Notes: a model not told the origin generated them from the letters alone. A stretch of 64,000 nucleotides of DNA from JAICXG01 sp036494545 (GCA_036494545.1 DASXOB010000010.1:62001-126000), one strand, 5' to 3'; numbered from the stretch's first letter, positions 18,909 to 27,736 are shown. Made by a program: numbers and translations.

Positions 18909-20684
18909 TCATGGCTCAACGGTCAGAGTTAAATCATTGCCATCCCCTCCCTGATAATCTGCCTGATAAGTGTTGTTGCCGACGGTCAGGGTGCCACCGT
19001 CGGGAAGATTGGTAAACGTGCCACCAAATGGCGTCGGTGCTGTGTTATTAATGACGGTAATGACAGAGCCGGGTGCGAGCGTCCCGTTGCCCAGGTCAAC
19101 CAAGGAAAAGACCGCGAAGGTACTGAAACCGACGATCGAAACACCTTTGGCTATCACTCTGTCCGCGTTGCCGGTGCTACTGTTTATTTCGAACTTGAAG
19201 ACTGTGGCATTCACAAAAGTCAACAGGCCGCGGATGGTCAGCGCACCGAGTCCATTCAATCCCGGCGATAGAATTGCGCCCATGTCTGGCGTTGTTCCGA
19301 CATTGGTGACACCGGCAATGGTGCCGGTTCCTCCGAGAGTTCCGCTGTTAATCTGCACCGTGCCGGTACCCGTTCCCGAGCCGGCCGCCCTTTTGATAAG
19401 GAGAGTACCTCCGTTAACGGTCGTCGCCCCGGTGTAGGTATTGCTTCCGGCCAGTGTCAGCGTTCCGCTTCCGATCTTGGTCAACGAGCCGCCTGTGCCG
19501 CCACCCTGGCCGCCGTCCTGCAATACGCCCGAAAAGGTTGTCGATCGGTTGCTACTCCCCACTGTCAGATTATTACCGCCGAGTTCCGCGACGCCCGTGC
19601 CTTCAATTGAGCCGATAGTTACGCCTGGGAGCTGGTGCGTACTGATGTCCATGATTCCATTTCCAAGCAACTCAATCCGCGCAGTCGCGCCGGTAGAATT
19701 ATCGAAGAAGAACAGGTCGCCGGGGGCACCTCCGTTTGTGGCGCCGTTGGCGATGATCGTGCTGGCGCCGGCCGACGACGTGCCCATAAAGGACGTGGTA
19801 CCACCACCTGCACCGGCCAGCGTTGCCCCATTACTAATTAGAATAGCGCTACCCGCGGTAAAACTGTCCTCAAAGAAAGTAAAGCCTCCATCGCCAGTTA
19901 TCCCACCTGCATTGTTAGTAAGGGTTGCGCTCGCGGCGGTCGCGGTTCCGAAAAAGTAAGTGTCGGCCGCGCCGCCGGGAACCGTGGCTCCATTTGTGGT
20001 GATATTGGCAATACCGGCACTCGCATTGTCTGAGAACTGCGTTTGACCGCCATCCGTGCCGTCAATAGTGGCGCCGTTATTGATAAATGTTCCGTGGTCC
20101 CCGGTCGAGTTATCAAAAAATCTTGCAATACCACCAAAGAAGCCGCTGACTGTGCTGCTATTGTTGATAATCACAGCATTGCCGGCCCTGGAAGTATCAA
20201 AGAATTGTGTTTGGCCTTCCATATGAGAGCCGCCTGGACCGTTATTTGTCACAGTAGTAAGGCTTCCGGCGGTTGCGTTGTTCGTAAAGTTGATTAGAGC
20301 GAAATTTCCAGCCTCATCGGAACTCGTAACAAGGTTTTGCGTTACCCCGGAATTGTTTATAATCCCCGTCCCGCTCAACGTGAGTGTAATCGCAAGATTG
20401 GGACTTATCGCGAACACACTTGCTCCCGGAAGGAACTGGATAGCGCTAACTTCAGTATTAGCCGAGATAGAAATACTGGTTGTATTGGAGACACTGAAGC
20501 GCGCTGAATCAGATGGTCCGTTAGGTACCGTGGCGGGCTGCCAGTTCGTAGCCGTGTTCCAGTCGTTATTGGTTGGACTCGGCCGCCACTTCGCGCTCCC
20601 CGCCTCGCTCGAGTGAATGCCCAAGGCGAGAAGCAGAACTGCCAGAAGAGAGCACCGGCTGGTGGCGAGATAAAACATTTTCAT
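18909..20684 (-). CDS. Secreted autotransporter-type beta-strand-repeat protein
   Basis: This 591-residue exported protein has a signal peptide (MKMFYLATSRCSLLAVLLLA, cleavage near SSEA/GSA). It starts with a segment common in these proteins (NDWNTATNWQPATVPNGPSD). Repeats follow in which a phrase of the type FFDNSTxxxATxINNGAT recurs, then an autotransporter-associated repeat (GTLTLAGSNTYTGATTVNGG) around residues 400-430. The C-terminal block ends DYQGGDGNDLTLTVEP and matches the protein at 8691-10718. ATG 20684 is chosen over a start at 20732 because a GGGGG stretch lies upstream and the signal peptide begins there. A cell-surface role is likely; no enzymatic domain is seen. Confidence 0.85.
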   Translation of the reverse strand: MKMFYLATSRCSLLAVLLLALGIHSSEAGSAKWRPSPTNNDWNTATNWQPATVPNGPSDSARFSVSNTTSISISANTEVSAIQFLPGASVFAISPNLAITLTLSGTGIINNSGVTQNLVTSSDEAGNFALINFTNNATAGSLTTVTNNGPGGSHMEGQTQFFDTSRAGNAVIINNSSTVSGFFGGIARFFDNSTGDHGTFINNGATIDGTDGGQTQFSDNASAGIANITTNGATVPGGAADTYFFGTATAASATLTNNAGGITGDGGFTFFEDSFTAGSAILISNGATLAGAGGGTTSFMGTSSAGASTIIANGATNGGAPGDLFFFDNSTGATARIELLGNGIMDISTHQLPGVTIGSIEGTGVAELGGNNLTVGSSNRSTTFSGVLQDGGQGGGTGGSLTKIGSGTLTLAGSNTYTGATTVNGGTLLIKRAAGSGTGTGTVQINSGTLGGTGTIAGVTNVGTTPDMGAILSPGLNGLGALTIRGLLTFVNATVFKFEINSSTGNADRVIAKGVSIVGFSTFAVFSLVDLGNGTLAPGSVITVINNTAPTPFGGTFTNLPDGGTLTVGNNTYQADYQGGDGNDLTLTVEP

Positions 20685-21165
20685 AGTTGTGACCCCCGAT
20701 TCAACCGGAATCTTCCCGGACAAGGCTGACATAAACCGGCCCCCTGAAAGGCATCAGAATTGTCTAACGAGACTTCGGCGAGCTCGATTAGATGAGGCCG
20801 TACGAGCCGAGTCAAGCTACAAATTTCGAGAATCCTTGGCGAGGCGCCCGTCGTCATCAATCGCAGGTAGGGGTTCGATCTTTCTCTGTCTTTTTTCAGC
20901 ACTGCGCCTAACGATTCACGGTCGAGCCACACCTGCCCATGGGGCGCCTTGGAAAACACCGCATCGAGGTATCACCAGGATCATCCAACAACTCAAGACC
21001 GATAAAGTGTCAGCCGATGACCGGGGCCTCGCGCCGGCGATCCTGACCCGCAGCAAGCACTCGCCCGTTAGTTTCCTTGCGACAGAACGATTCGGCCAAG
21101 GCGGACCTGATTTTTGAATGGCTTGCCCGTCCGCTCATTTTCCAGGGACGAACGGCACAAGCTCA
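20685..21165 (+). other. Intergenic region, 481 bp, no gene recognised
   Basis: This region lies between the leftward beta-strand-repeat gene and the rightward GSLG-tail gene. It contains one copy of the GCCTAACGA word at 20906. Open frames here lack family resemblance, signal or ribosome binding site and are judged spurious. Confidence 0.5.
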
Positions 21166-21301
21166 CAGGACGATTAACTCTTGACACTTCTCCGCGCGGG
21201 CAGAGACTCCAGTTGCGCTAAGTCCGTTAGGCGACTCCATTCAAGCCACCTCACCCTCTTTCCGCAGGGTAAACCGCGAACGAAGGCTTTCGTTCGCACA
21301 A
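21166..21301 (+). promoter_or_regulatory. Structured 5' leader, copy 1 (duplicated upstream of two paralogues)
   Basis: This 136-bp segment is nearly identical, with about 13 mismatches and no gaps, to 22085-22220. Each copy lies directly upstream of a GSLG-tail gene. Three successive hairpins can be drawn: AGTC-loop-GACT, ACCCT-(8 nt)-AGGGT, and a perfect 9-bp stem GCGAACGAA/TTCGTTCGC with loop GGCT at 21276-21297. A TTGACA stands near its 5' end, but no good -10 box follows. It is either an untranslated regulatory RNA or part of the duplicated promoter. No known riboswitch class was recognised. Confidence 0.55.
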
Positions 21302-21319
21302 AATTGGAGATAACTTCTT

Positions 21320-22042
21320 ATGACAAATCAGACTCTGCGCTGCAAACCCGCTTGCATTGGCAAAAGACGGTGGACTTCGTATGCCACTGCCGCCGCCGCA
21401 GTCGCAGTCGCCGGCAGTCATTCGGCCGAGGCTACTATCCACTCAGGCATTCTGAACCTGACTTTCCCACCAGACGCGGACACGGCCGACAACGTTCAGC
21501 TGGATCAGGCCGGAGATTCCTTGTTTTTTGAGCGCCATAACTCTTGTTCGGAGGCGCTCTTTGCCATAACCGGAATTGTTTCGGCTGCTTTCAGGGGCCA
21601 GCCTAACTACTTTCCTTATGTCTCGAAGTTGAGTTCCGGCCAGAACGTCTCAAGAGGTAGATTTCTTATAGGATCCTTTAGTGGATCCTTTGGAATTCTG
21701 GCGATCAGGAGGACTTGCCTCGACAGTACAAGCGCCTTTTGGGGGGGTGGCGGCACCGGCTACGTCGGCTTTAGATTCAATAATGGCGCCGGAATCCAAT
21801 ATGGATGGGCACGCGTCAAGATGACCACGGGGTTAAAGCATGGTTTCAAAGTGTCCGCCTTCGCTTATGCTGACCCTGGTGAATCAATAAGAGCTGGACA
21901 GAAGTCGAGCGATGAAAAGGCACCAGCTAAGCAAGCGCCCGACGAAGGCTCTCTCGGCTGGTTCGCCCTCGGTGCAGCCGGACTCCTCGCCTGGCGTAAG
22001 AGCCGATCCCGAAGCGTACGGTTAGAAGAGGTCCAGGACTAG
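21320..22042 (+). CDS. Secreted GSLG-tail paralogue 1, unknown function
   Basis: This 240-residue protein has an N-terminal region of form KRRWTSYATAAAAVAVAGSH followed by SAEATIH, resembling an export signal. The body is Gly-rich with GYVGFRFNNGAGIQYGWARV and FAYADPGESIRAGQ. The C-terminal tail has a GSLG motif, a hydrophobic stretch (WFALGAAGLLAW) and a basic end (RKSRSRSVR). This layout parallels PEP-CTERM-type sorting signals, but the motif differs. It is a tandem paralogue of 22232-22936 and is related to 53213-53953. A GGAG ribosome binding site precedes the ATG. The function is unknown. Confidence 0.75.
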   Translation: MTNQTLRCKPACIGKRRWTSYATAAAAVAVAGSHSAEATIHSGILNLTFPPDADTADNVQLDQAGDSLFFERHNSCSEALFAITGIVSAAFRGQPNYFPYVSKLSSGQNVSRGRFLIGSFSGSFGILAIRRTCLDSTSAFWGGGGTGYVGFRFNNGAGIQYGWARVKMTTGLKHGFKVSAFAYADPGESIRAGQKSSDEKAPAKQAPDEGSLGWFALGAAGLLAWRKSRSRSVRLEEVQD

Positions 22043-22084
22043 AGTCGTTGTCCGAACCGGTAAAGGGACGGCGACGGAGAGTTG

Positions 22085-22220
22085 CAGGAGAATTAACTCT
22101 TGACACTTCTTCTCGTGGGCAGAGACTCCGGGTGCGCCAAGTCCGTTAGGCGACTCCAGCCAAGCCACCTGACCCTCTTCCCGCAGGGTTAACCGCGAAC
22201 GAAGGCTTTCGTTCGCACAA
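22085..22220 (+). promoter_or_regulatory. Structured 5' leader, copy 2
   Basis: This is the second copy of the element at 21166-21301, about 90% identical by eye, including the perfect 9-bp hairpin (22195-22216) and the ACCCT/AGGGT hairpin. Most mismatches lie outside stems or in loops. It ends 11 nt before the ATG of the paralogue, and no Shine-Dalgarno sequence lies in that gap, unlike copy 1. Confidence 0.55.
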
Positions 22221-22231
22221 CTTGTATAAAT

Positions 22232-22936
22232 ATGAAGACACGCCTATCACGCCATCAGAGCGCGACAGTTTCGCACTCCCGTTGGCTCGCTTACGCAACC
22301 GCAACCACTGCCACCACCCTGGCCGGCAGTCACTCCCTCGAAGCTGACATTCACTATTCGGGCCGTCTGGACGTGCCATTCCAGTGTCAGCAGGAATCAT
22401 GTAGAACTTCACATACATTCCAGCTGGATAAACCCGGCAATCTCTTTGTGCTCACGCACTATGTGAACTCGTATCATCATGGCTTCGACGGGTTTGGAAT
22501 TACCGGAATCGTTTCGGCCGCTGTTAGGGGCCGGTCTGGCTTCATAGGCATACCTTATATCTCGAGGTTGAGTTCTGGTCAGAGAATATCGAGCGGTCGT
22601 TTCAGTGTGCGAGGTGGCTACCTGGAAGCTTTCGGCCGATGCAAGCAGTGGACAAACGCTGGCTACGGCTTTGTTGGGTTTAAGTTTAACAACGGCGCGG
22701 GGGTCCAATATGGGTGGGCGCGAATTAGGATGACTGGCTTTGAGACCAAGGACAGTATTTATAAGCTGGTTGACTACGCATATGCCGACCCTGGAGAGCC
22801 GCTAAGAGCTGGACAAGAATCGAGTGACGATCATGCGCCCGACCAGGGTTCTCTCGGCTGGCTCGCGCTTGGTGCCGTGGGACTCCTTGCCTGGCGTAAC
22901 CGTCGGTCACCACTCGCAGGGTCAAAAGACGTCTGA
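22232..22936 (+). CDS. Secreted GSLG-tail paralogue 2, unknown function
   Basis: This 234-residue protein has the same architecture as its upstream neighbour. The N-terminal segment is SRWLAYATATTATTLAGSHS followed by LEADIHYSG. The central blocks are ITGIVSAAVRGRSG and GYGFVGFKFNNGAGVQYGWA, then DYAYADPGEPLRAGQ. The C-terminal tail is DQGSLGWLALGAVGLLAWR followed by NRRSP. It arose by tandem duplication that included the 136-bp leader. It is presumably exported and processed or anchored through the tail. No homology to an enzyme was recognised. Confidence 0.75.
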   Translation: MKTRLSRHQSATVSHSRWLAYATATTATTLAGSHSLEADIHYSGRLDVPFQCQQESCRTSHTFQLDKPGNLFVLTHYVNSYHHGFDGFGITGIVSAAVRGRSGFIGIPYISRLSSGQRISSGRFSVRGGYLEAFGRCKQWTNAGYGFVGFKFNNGAGVQYGWARIRMTGFETKDSIYKLVDYAYADPGEPLRAGQESSDDHAPDQGSLGWLALGAVGLLAWRNRRSPLAGSKDV

Positions 22937-23208
22937 GACCAGCGCTGTTACCCGATCGTGCCAACTGAGCCGCGACATCGGCAGCGGCATTTGCGGCACT
23001 TATCGCTCGCGTGCCCGACCGCAGCCGGACAATAGCTCAATATGCTGTCGCGGTAGGTATCAAGCAGTGCTGGATTACGACTACGCTTGACCCGTTCCTA
23101 AGGAAGCTTCATTCTGCGGAGACCGCTGGGCATGATCACGCAATCCATCAATGTTCGCAGTGTAAGAGGTGCGCTTGGGATGACGCCGTCGAGAAAAGTA
23201 GCTTGTCC

Positions 23209-23415
23209 ATGAAGAAACTCCTTAATGCCGCGATTGTTTTGCTGGGAGCATGCTCTGCGTCACTCTCCAAACTCATCCTCGCGCGGATTCCAGAAGTTAC
23301 CGCCGGCAACGATCAGTTGAGCGAGCGCTCGTACGCCGACATTCAGGATATTATTCGAGCTGCAACACGCGTCCATAAGGGCGGCGGTAACCTGACTCCG
23401 CAACTGAAAGGATAA
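23209..23415 (+). CDS. Possible small lipoprotein
   Basis: This 68-codon open frame begins MKKLLNAAIVLLGACSASLS. It has a charged n-region, a hydrophobic core and a lipobox-like LGAC. The rest (SYADIQDIIRAATRVHKGGG) has no recognised domain. No convincing ribosome binding site is visible. It may be a real small exported protein, a decayed gene or chance. Confidence 0.3.
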   Translation: MKKLLNAAIVLLGACSASLSKLILARIPEVTAGNDQLSERSYADIQDIIRAATRVHKGGGNLTPQLKG

Positions 23416-23505
23416 CGGAGTTATCTCAAGCGTTTTAAGAACACGGCTGAGTTAGTGGCAGAGATAGATCAGACGTTGCCTCAGCCAAACGCCCGCTGAC
23501 CCGGC

Positions 23506-23746
23506 TTAAGACTTACGCCGCGAAGCTACCGGGCCAGCCAAACGTTCGATCCCATTCTCCCGGTCCCGGACTTCTTGCAGGTTTGCGAATAACTTATTCC
23601 ACTTTTTGAGATCAAAGTCCACGTCAATCCCCAAACCTGGAGTTTGGAAGCGCTTTGGCCCGGACAATTCAGTTGCAAAACTTGAGGCGATCTCGGCCGT
23701 AGATTAAGGCTAGTTCGGCTTTGTTCGAGATGATTGCAAACGGAAT
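23506..23746 (-). pseudogene. Frameshifted gene remnant, family not recognised
   Basis: Reading leftward, one frame gives IPFAIISNKAELALIYGRDR followed by LKFCN and a stop. The adjacent frame continues with ATELSGPKRFQTPGLGIDVD, then FDLKKWNKLFANLQEVRDRE and NGIERLAGPVASRRKS, stop. Together they read like one folded protein broken by a single frameshift near 23680. There is no start codon. The composition is clearly protein-like, but the family was not identified. Confidence 0.45.
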
Positions 23747-23873
23747 TCAAAAAACACTTGACTTCTTTTTCGGACGGCCTTCCGCTGTTTGTTGTAAACC
23801 CAAACGCACCCGGTGATCATTCCGATCCCAGTGCCTTGGGGTTGAAGAAAAACTCAACCAAAGGAGCGATAGT

Positions 23874-24176
23874 ATGGCGGAACAATCAGCCAGAGGTTCG
23901 TCACAATTGGGAGAAATGTCTCACGAGGTGCTGCACCAGCACATCAACGTAGCTCGGGAATCCTACACCATCGAGCGGTGGTGGACGTATGGAAAGCCTG
24001 CCGTTGACCGGGTGAGTGCTGTCGTCAACGTCACGGATATTGGTGCGGCCGGGTCGATTCTTTCCAATCTTGTTAATCTGCAAGGCGAACGACGCCAGAT
24101 TGGATTAGTCGTATTCCCTTATGGCATCCTTAATCCCGAGGGCGTGCGTCTCGAGATTAACATGGACGTGCGCTAA
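23874..24176 (+). CDS. Small protein upstream of radical SAM enzyme, unknown function
   Basis: This 100-residue protein has a strong ribosome binding site (AAAGGAG, 8 nt before ATG). It has no signal peptide and no Cys. The first half is polar (SHEVLHQHINVARESYTIER, then WWTYGKP). The second half alternates in a beta-strand manner (VVNVTDIGAAGSILSNLVNL, IGLVVFPYGILNPEGVRLEI). It ends 52 bp before a radical SAM gene and probably shares its transcript. It could be a modification substrate, a recognition partner or an unrelated protein. It does not look like a classical short precursor peptide with a Cys- or Thr-rich core. Confidence 0.65.
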   Translation: MAEQSARGSSQLGEMSHEVLHQHINVARESYTIERWWTYGKPAVDRVSAVVNVTDIGAAGSILSNLVNLQGERRQIGLVVFPYGILNPEGVRLEINMDVR

Positions 24177-24228
24177 CCTGATCCTCGCCGTGAGCCTCAC
24201 CTGCGGCGCCCAGTAGAGGCTGTTTCCT

Positions 24229-25278
24229 ATGGCGCAGACAGCCGGGCCAACCTGCGGATACCGGGTGGTTCAAGTTCACCCATTGCTCACTTGCAACCTG
24301 CGGTGTCTGCACTGTTATTCCACCTCCAGTCCCTCCCAACGGCAGAGTCTTTCTCTTGAAAAGCTCCGTCACGCCCTGGACATTTTCCGGGGCGAAGGTT
24401 TTAACGGAGCAAGTATCTCCGGTGGCGAGCCACTTCTATATCCCGACCTGCCAGACCTTCTTCGGCACATCCGCAGCCTCGGCATGATTGCGACCGTGAC
24501 CACAAATGCCATGCTGCTGAATGAAGAGCGTGCGGCGATGATTCGCGAGAACACCGATGTTGTCGCCGTTAGCCTGGATGGCCCGCCCGAATTTCATAAC
24601 CAACTCCGTGGCCATCCGCGTGCCTTTGAACGCATGAGTGAAGGTGTAGGACGACTTAGAGACTTGGGAATGCCTTTTGCCTTCATCTTCACCCTTACTC
24701 TCCACAACCTTCATCAACTGGAATGGGTCGCCAGCTTTGCCGTTGCGCAAGGGGCCGCCTTACTTCAGGTCCACCCCCTGGAGGAGGTCGGTCGCGCTGC
24801 CGGAGAGCTGCCCGGTGCCGCCCCCGACGGCCTGGAACTCGCCCGCGGATTCGTTGAGGTCGCCCGTTTGCAAAAGCTACACTCGGGCAGACTCAGCATC
24901 CAATACGATGTGGCTGATGTGGAAACGTTGCGCAAGAGTCCCGAACGTGGTTATGCGGCGGAACCAGCGCCTTGCAATGAGTCGTTTAGTTCCCTCCCAC
25001 TCGCGGACTTGATCGCACCCGTCATCATCGAAGCCGACGGAGCGATAGTCCCTTTGCAATATAACTTTTCGCGCACTTATCAGATGGGAGATATCAATGC
25101 GAATGTGGGCGAACGGCTAGAGATATGGAAAAAGACCTGCTACCCTGCGTTTGCCTCCCTTTGCCGGCGCGTCTATGACCGTCTGCTCGAACCTGGCCAC
25201 GCAGAGTTTCCATTCGTCAACTGGTATGGCGAGATGCTACAGGCGAGTCATACGACTGATCTCGCTAAGACAGCCTGA
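24229..25278 (+). CDS. Radical SAM protein with degenerate SPASM/twitch-like C-terminus
   Basis: This 349-residue protein has a canonical 4Fe-4S/SAM motif CNLRCLHC (CX3CX2C, residues about 26-33) and GGEP (about 65-68). The beta-strand pattern is typical of PqqE/MoaA-type enzymes (TTNAMLLN, VAVSLDGPPEFHNQLRG). The C-terminal part resembles a twitch or SPASM region (VIIEADGAIVPLQYNF, MGDI), with Cys residues in APCNES, KTCYP and SLCRR. These are too few and differently spaced for a full SPASM set, so at most one auxiliary cluster seems possible. It follows the 100-residue protein and precedes an ATP-grasp gene, suggesting a biosynthetic cluster. The substrate is unknown. Confidence 0.88.
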   Translation: MAQTAGPTCGYRVVQVHPLLTCNLRCLHCYSTSSPSQRQSLSLEKLRHALDIFRGEGFNGASISGGEPLLYPDLPDLLRHIRSLGMIATVTTNAMLLNEERAAMIRENTDVVAVSLDGPPEFHNQLRGHPRAFERMSEGVGRLRDLGMPFAFIFTLTLHNLHQLEWVASFAVAQGAALLQVHPLEEVGRAAGELPGAAPDGLELARGFVEVARLQKLHSGRLSIQYDVADVETLRKSPERGYAAEPAPCNESFSSLPLADLIAPVIIEADGAIVPLQYNFSRTYQMGDINANVGERLEIWKKTCYPAFASLCRRVYDRLLEPGHAEFPFVNWYGEMLQASHTTDLAKTA

Positions 25279-25593
25279 ATCTTGGGACAGCCGTTGCCAA
25301 AGAGAAGACGATCGCCGTCGCGGCTATTTCCGCATATGACTAGACGGCAAACCTGCCAGCTCGGTCCTCTCGGTTCAAGGGGCGATAAGGAGATTGGCTG
25401 AGACCGTTGCTATCAAGTTGGACACGAAACATCACATTCTTGTAGAAGGGCATTGGGATCCCTTGCAGAATTATATGACGAGGTCTTGCGGAGACCTTGA
25501 TCTTGTGATTCCCAGAGCTCTTTCCGCTGGACAAAACCAGTTTAGCTTCTTGACTTATTGAGATCCAGCGCAGCTACTTTCCCATTCTAAAAC
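25279..25593 (+). other. Intergenic region, 315 bp
   Basis: This region lies between the radical SAM and ATP-grasp genes, which read in the same direction. A 64-codon frame on the minus strand (25340-25534) has no recognisable family or start signals. No terminator or repeat was seen. Confidence 0.4.
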
Positions 25594-26481
25594 ATGCTTC
25601 GATGCGATTTCTTAACTCTCGACAACGCGTCTGGGTTTGTGATCGATGATGAGTTGGCGTACGCACCGCTGGCTGCTCTGGGCTGGCGGGTTGAGACCAT
25701 CTCATGGCGGACGCCATCATGCGACTGGCGCGCTTATGATGCGGTTGTGATCCGTTCGACCTGGGATTATAACGACGATCCCGACGCATTTCTAGCTGTT
25801 CTGGCGAAGATTGAGCGTTCCGGCACGCGGCTCTTTAACCCGCTCGACCTCGTGCGCTGGAACATTCGTAAGACTTATCTGCGCGATCTGGCCGCGCGCG
25901 GTGTTTCAGTCGTGCCGACGATCTGGCGTGATCGTCTTATTCCACAAGAGCTGGCAGTCTTAATCGAAGAAGTTGCAACTGACGAAGTCGTGATTAAACC
26001 CGTGGTAGGCCTCAACGCGCGTGGAGTCTTTCGAGTCGATGCTGGCAGCGCCCGTCAACCATCGGCTGAGTTGAGCGCTTACTATGCCAGGCGCGAACTC
26101 ATGGTCCAGCCTTTTCTTTCCCATGTCGTCACCGAAGGCGAATTTTCGTTGTCCTATTTCAAGGGCGAGCTAAGTCATGCTATTCTAAAGACGCCGAGAT
26201 CAAGTGACTTTCGCGTGCAGGAGGAACACGGTGGATTTATCCGGCGTGTTCAGCCCGAGGCCGAGTTGGTCAGGGCTGGGGAGATGGCTCTTCGCGCGCT
26301 CGATTCCGTTCCGCTCTATGCCCGAGCCGATTTTGTCCGCGCAAATGATGACAACGGGTTTTGGCTCATTGAGCTGGAACTCATCGAACCTTCGCTTTAT
26401 TTGCGGACGGATGCTGACGCGCCGCAGCGATTCGCTCAGGCTTTGCACGACGAGCGAGTATGTAGTGCCTATCCGACCTGA
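25594..26481 (+). CDS. ATP-grasp ligase, DcsG/RimK-like
   Basis: This 295-residue cytoplasmic protein has the N-terminal layout seen in DcsG, the D-cycloserine ligase, and related ATP-grasp enzymes: DDELAYAPLAALGWRVETIS, VVIRSTWDYNDDPDAF, and LVRWNIRKTYLRDLAARGV. The ATP-binding region has DEVVIKPVVGLNARGVFRV with the conserved Lys, then MVQPFL, YFKGELSHAILKTPRSSDFR and the metal-binding end WLIELELIEPSLYLR. These enzymes activate a carboxylate as acyl phosphate and join it to an amine or similar group. Proximity to a radical SAM gene suggests a peptide or amino-acid natural-product pathway, but this is inference. Confidence 0.82.
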   Translation: MLRCDFLTLDNASGFVIDDELAYAPLAALGWRVETISWRTPSCDWRAYDAVVIRSTWDYNDDPDAFLAVLAKIERSGTRLFNPLDLVRWNIRKTYLRDLAARGVSVVPTIWRDRLIPQELAVLIEEVATDEVVIKPVVGLNARGVFRVDAGSARQPSAELSAYYARRELMVQPFLSHVVTEGEFSLSYFKGELSHAILKTPRSSDFRVQEEHGGFIRRVQPEAELVRAGEMALRALDSVPLYARADFVRANDDNGFWLIELELIEPSLYLRTDADAPQRFAQALHDERVCSAYPT

Positions 26482-26675
26482 CGAAGCCGCCATCGTTATC
26501 ATTATTTTCAGAATAGCTAGATAAAGAGATAACGGCGAACGCTCTGAAACTGAATTACAAAGGGCGAACGACACCCTGGCGAGTCTGGATTGAGCCGGAG
26601 GCTGGCTTGTCAGGTTTACGAAAAAAAAATGGAAAAAAGCTTTGCGCCGCCATTCGCTTTGATAGCATCTCAAAT

Positions 26676-27665
26676 ATGAAAACGTCACTTAGTCTAGTTG
26701 GTTGCGCAGTGGGCCTCGCGGCCCTTGCCTTGACAGGAGCGTCGGCAGAGCCGGCAGCGTTTAGTATTCAACTTGTAAGCACGTTTGATTTTCCCGGCAC
26801 GGGCAATCAGACGCGACCACAGAAAATTAACGACAAGGGCGACATAGTCGGTGTCTACCTCGATAACGCCGGTGCGTCGCGCGGCTTCCTTAGGAAAAAC
26901 AATGGAAGCTTCGCCCAGCCGATAGTTGATCCGAACGATACGGTCAACTTCACGGAAGGGCGCGGAATCAATAACTCCCGCTTGATCTGCGGCGATTATA
27001 CCAATTCATCGGGAGCTTTCGAGGGGTTCTTCCTCCAGGGTCATACCTACACCGATTATGACATAGAACCGACGTTTACGATTGTGCTGGGAGTGAATAA
27101 CGCTGGGGATTTTTGCGGATCAGTAATCCCAAGCAGCGGAACACAGGAAGCGTTCGTAAGCATTGGCGGCACGGTAACGGAGTTCGCTGTGACGGGCGCG
27201 ACCGCGAGTCTGGCTTATCAGATTAATTCAACGAATACGAGCTGCGGCTATTACATTGACGCCGATGGTGTGACTACTCACGGCTACTTCCGCACTCCCA
27301 ACGGCACCATTCACGGGGGCATCGATCCAGCGGGCTCGACCGGTACGATCGTTTTTGGCAACAACGACGCGAATTGGATCGTAGGTCGCTACGCCGACGC
27401 CGGGGGGTTGACACATGGATTCCTCTTCATCCCGCCGAACAGGTTTGTGCTCTACGATTTCCCGGGCTCTACCTTCACTTCGCTCAACGGAATTAATAGA
27501 GACAACACCATAACTGGTCGCTACACCGATTCTGCCGGTTTCGACCATGGTATCATCGCACAGGTGACACGTGGCGCTGGGAGCGTTGAGCTGCCTCTGG
27601 CGACAGGCTCTGCGGCGGCGCCAGCATTGCCTCTGCGCGCGGCGGATGCTAACCCGGCTTACTAA
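26676..27665 (+). CDS. Secreted HAF-type repeat protein
   Basis: This 329-residue protein has a signal peptide (MKTSLSLVGCAVGLAALALT, cleavage near ASAEP). Repeats of about 45-50 residues follow, of the form KINDKGDIVGVYLDNAGASR plus GFL, and GINRDNTITGRYTDSAGFDH plus GI. Such repeats form a beta-propeller-like extracellular domain and are common in Acidobacteria and Verrucomicrobia. The function is unknown. The ATG at 26676 was chosen because it starts the signal peptide; the frame is open further upstream. The stop is followed by a strong hairpin at 27737-27774. Confidence 0.8.
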   Translation: MKTSLSLVGCAVGLAALALTGASAEPAAFSIQLVSTFDFPGTGNQTRPQKINDKGDIVGVYLDNAGASRGFLRKNNGSFAQPIVDPNDTVNFTEGRGINNSRLICGDYTNSSGAFEGFFLQGHTYTDYDIEPTFTIVLGVNNAGDFCGSVIPSSGTQEAFVSIGGTVTEFAVTGATASLAYQINSTNTSCGYYIDADGVTTHGYFRTPNGTIHGGIDPAGSTGTIVFGNNDANWIVGRYADAGGLTHGFLFIPPNRFVLYDFPGSTFTSLNGINRDNTITGRYTDSAGFDHGIIAQVTRGAGSVELPLATGSAAAPALPLRAADANPAY

Positions 27666-27736
27666 GTCCAGGCAGGTCGAAGTTATTGAAGAAACAATGG
27701 CTGTCGCGTTCGGAAGGATGCACAGTTCAAGTGTTA

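Noticed and set aside
21166..22220. Duplicated leader as a cyclic di-GMP (GEMM) riboswitch
   Set aside because: The conserved GEMM segments and tetraloop/receptor pattern are not present, although a GGGTAAACC-like stretch looked suggestive.
25340..25534. 64-codon minus-strand frame between the radical SAM and ATP-grasp genes
   Set aside because: No start signals or family similarity. It could not be shown to be a peptide gene of the cluster.
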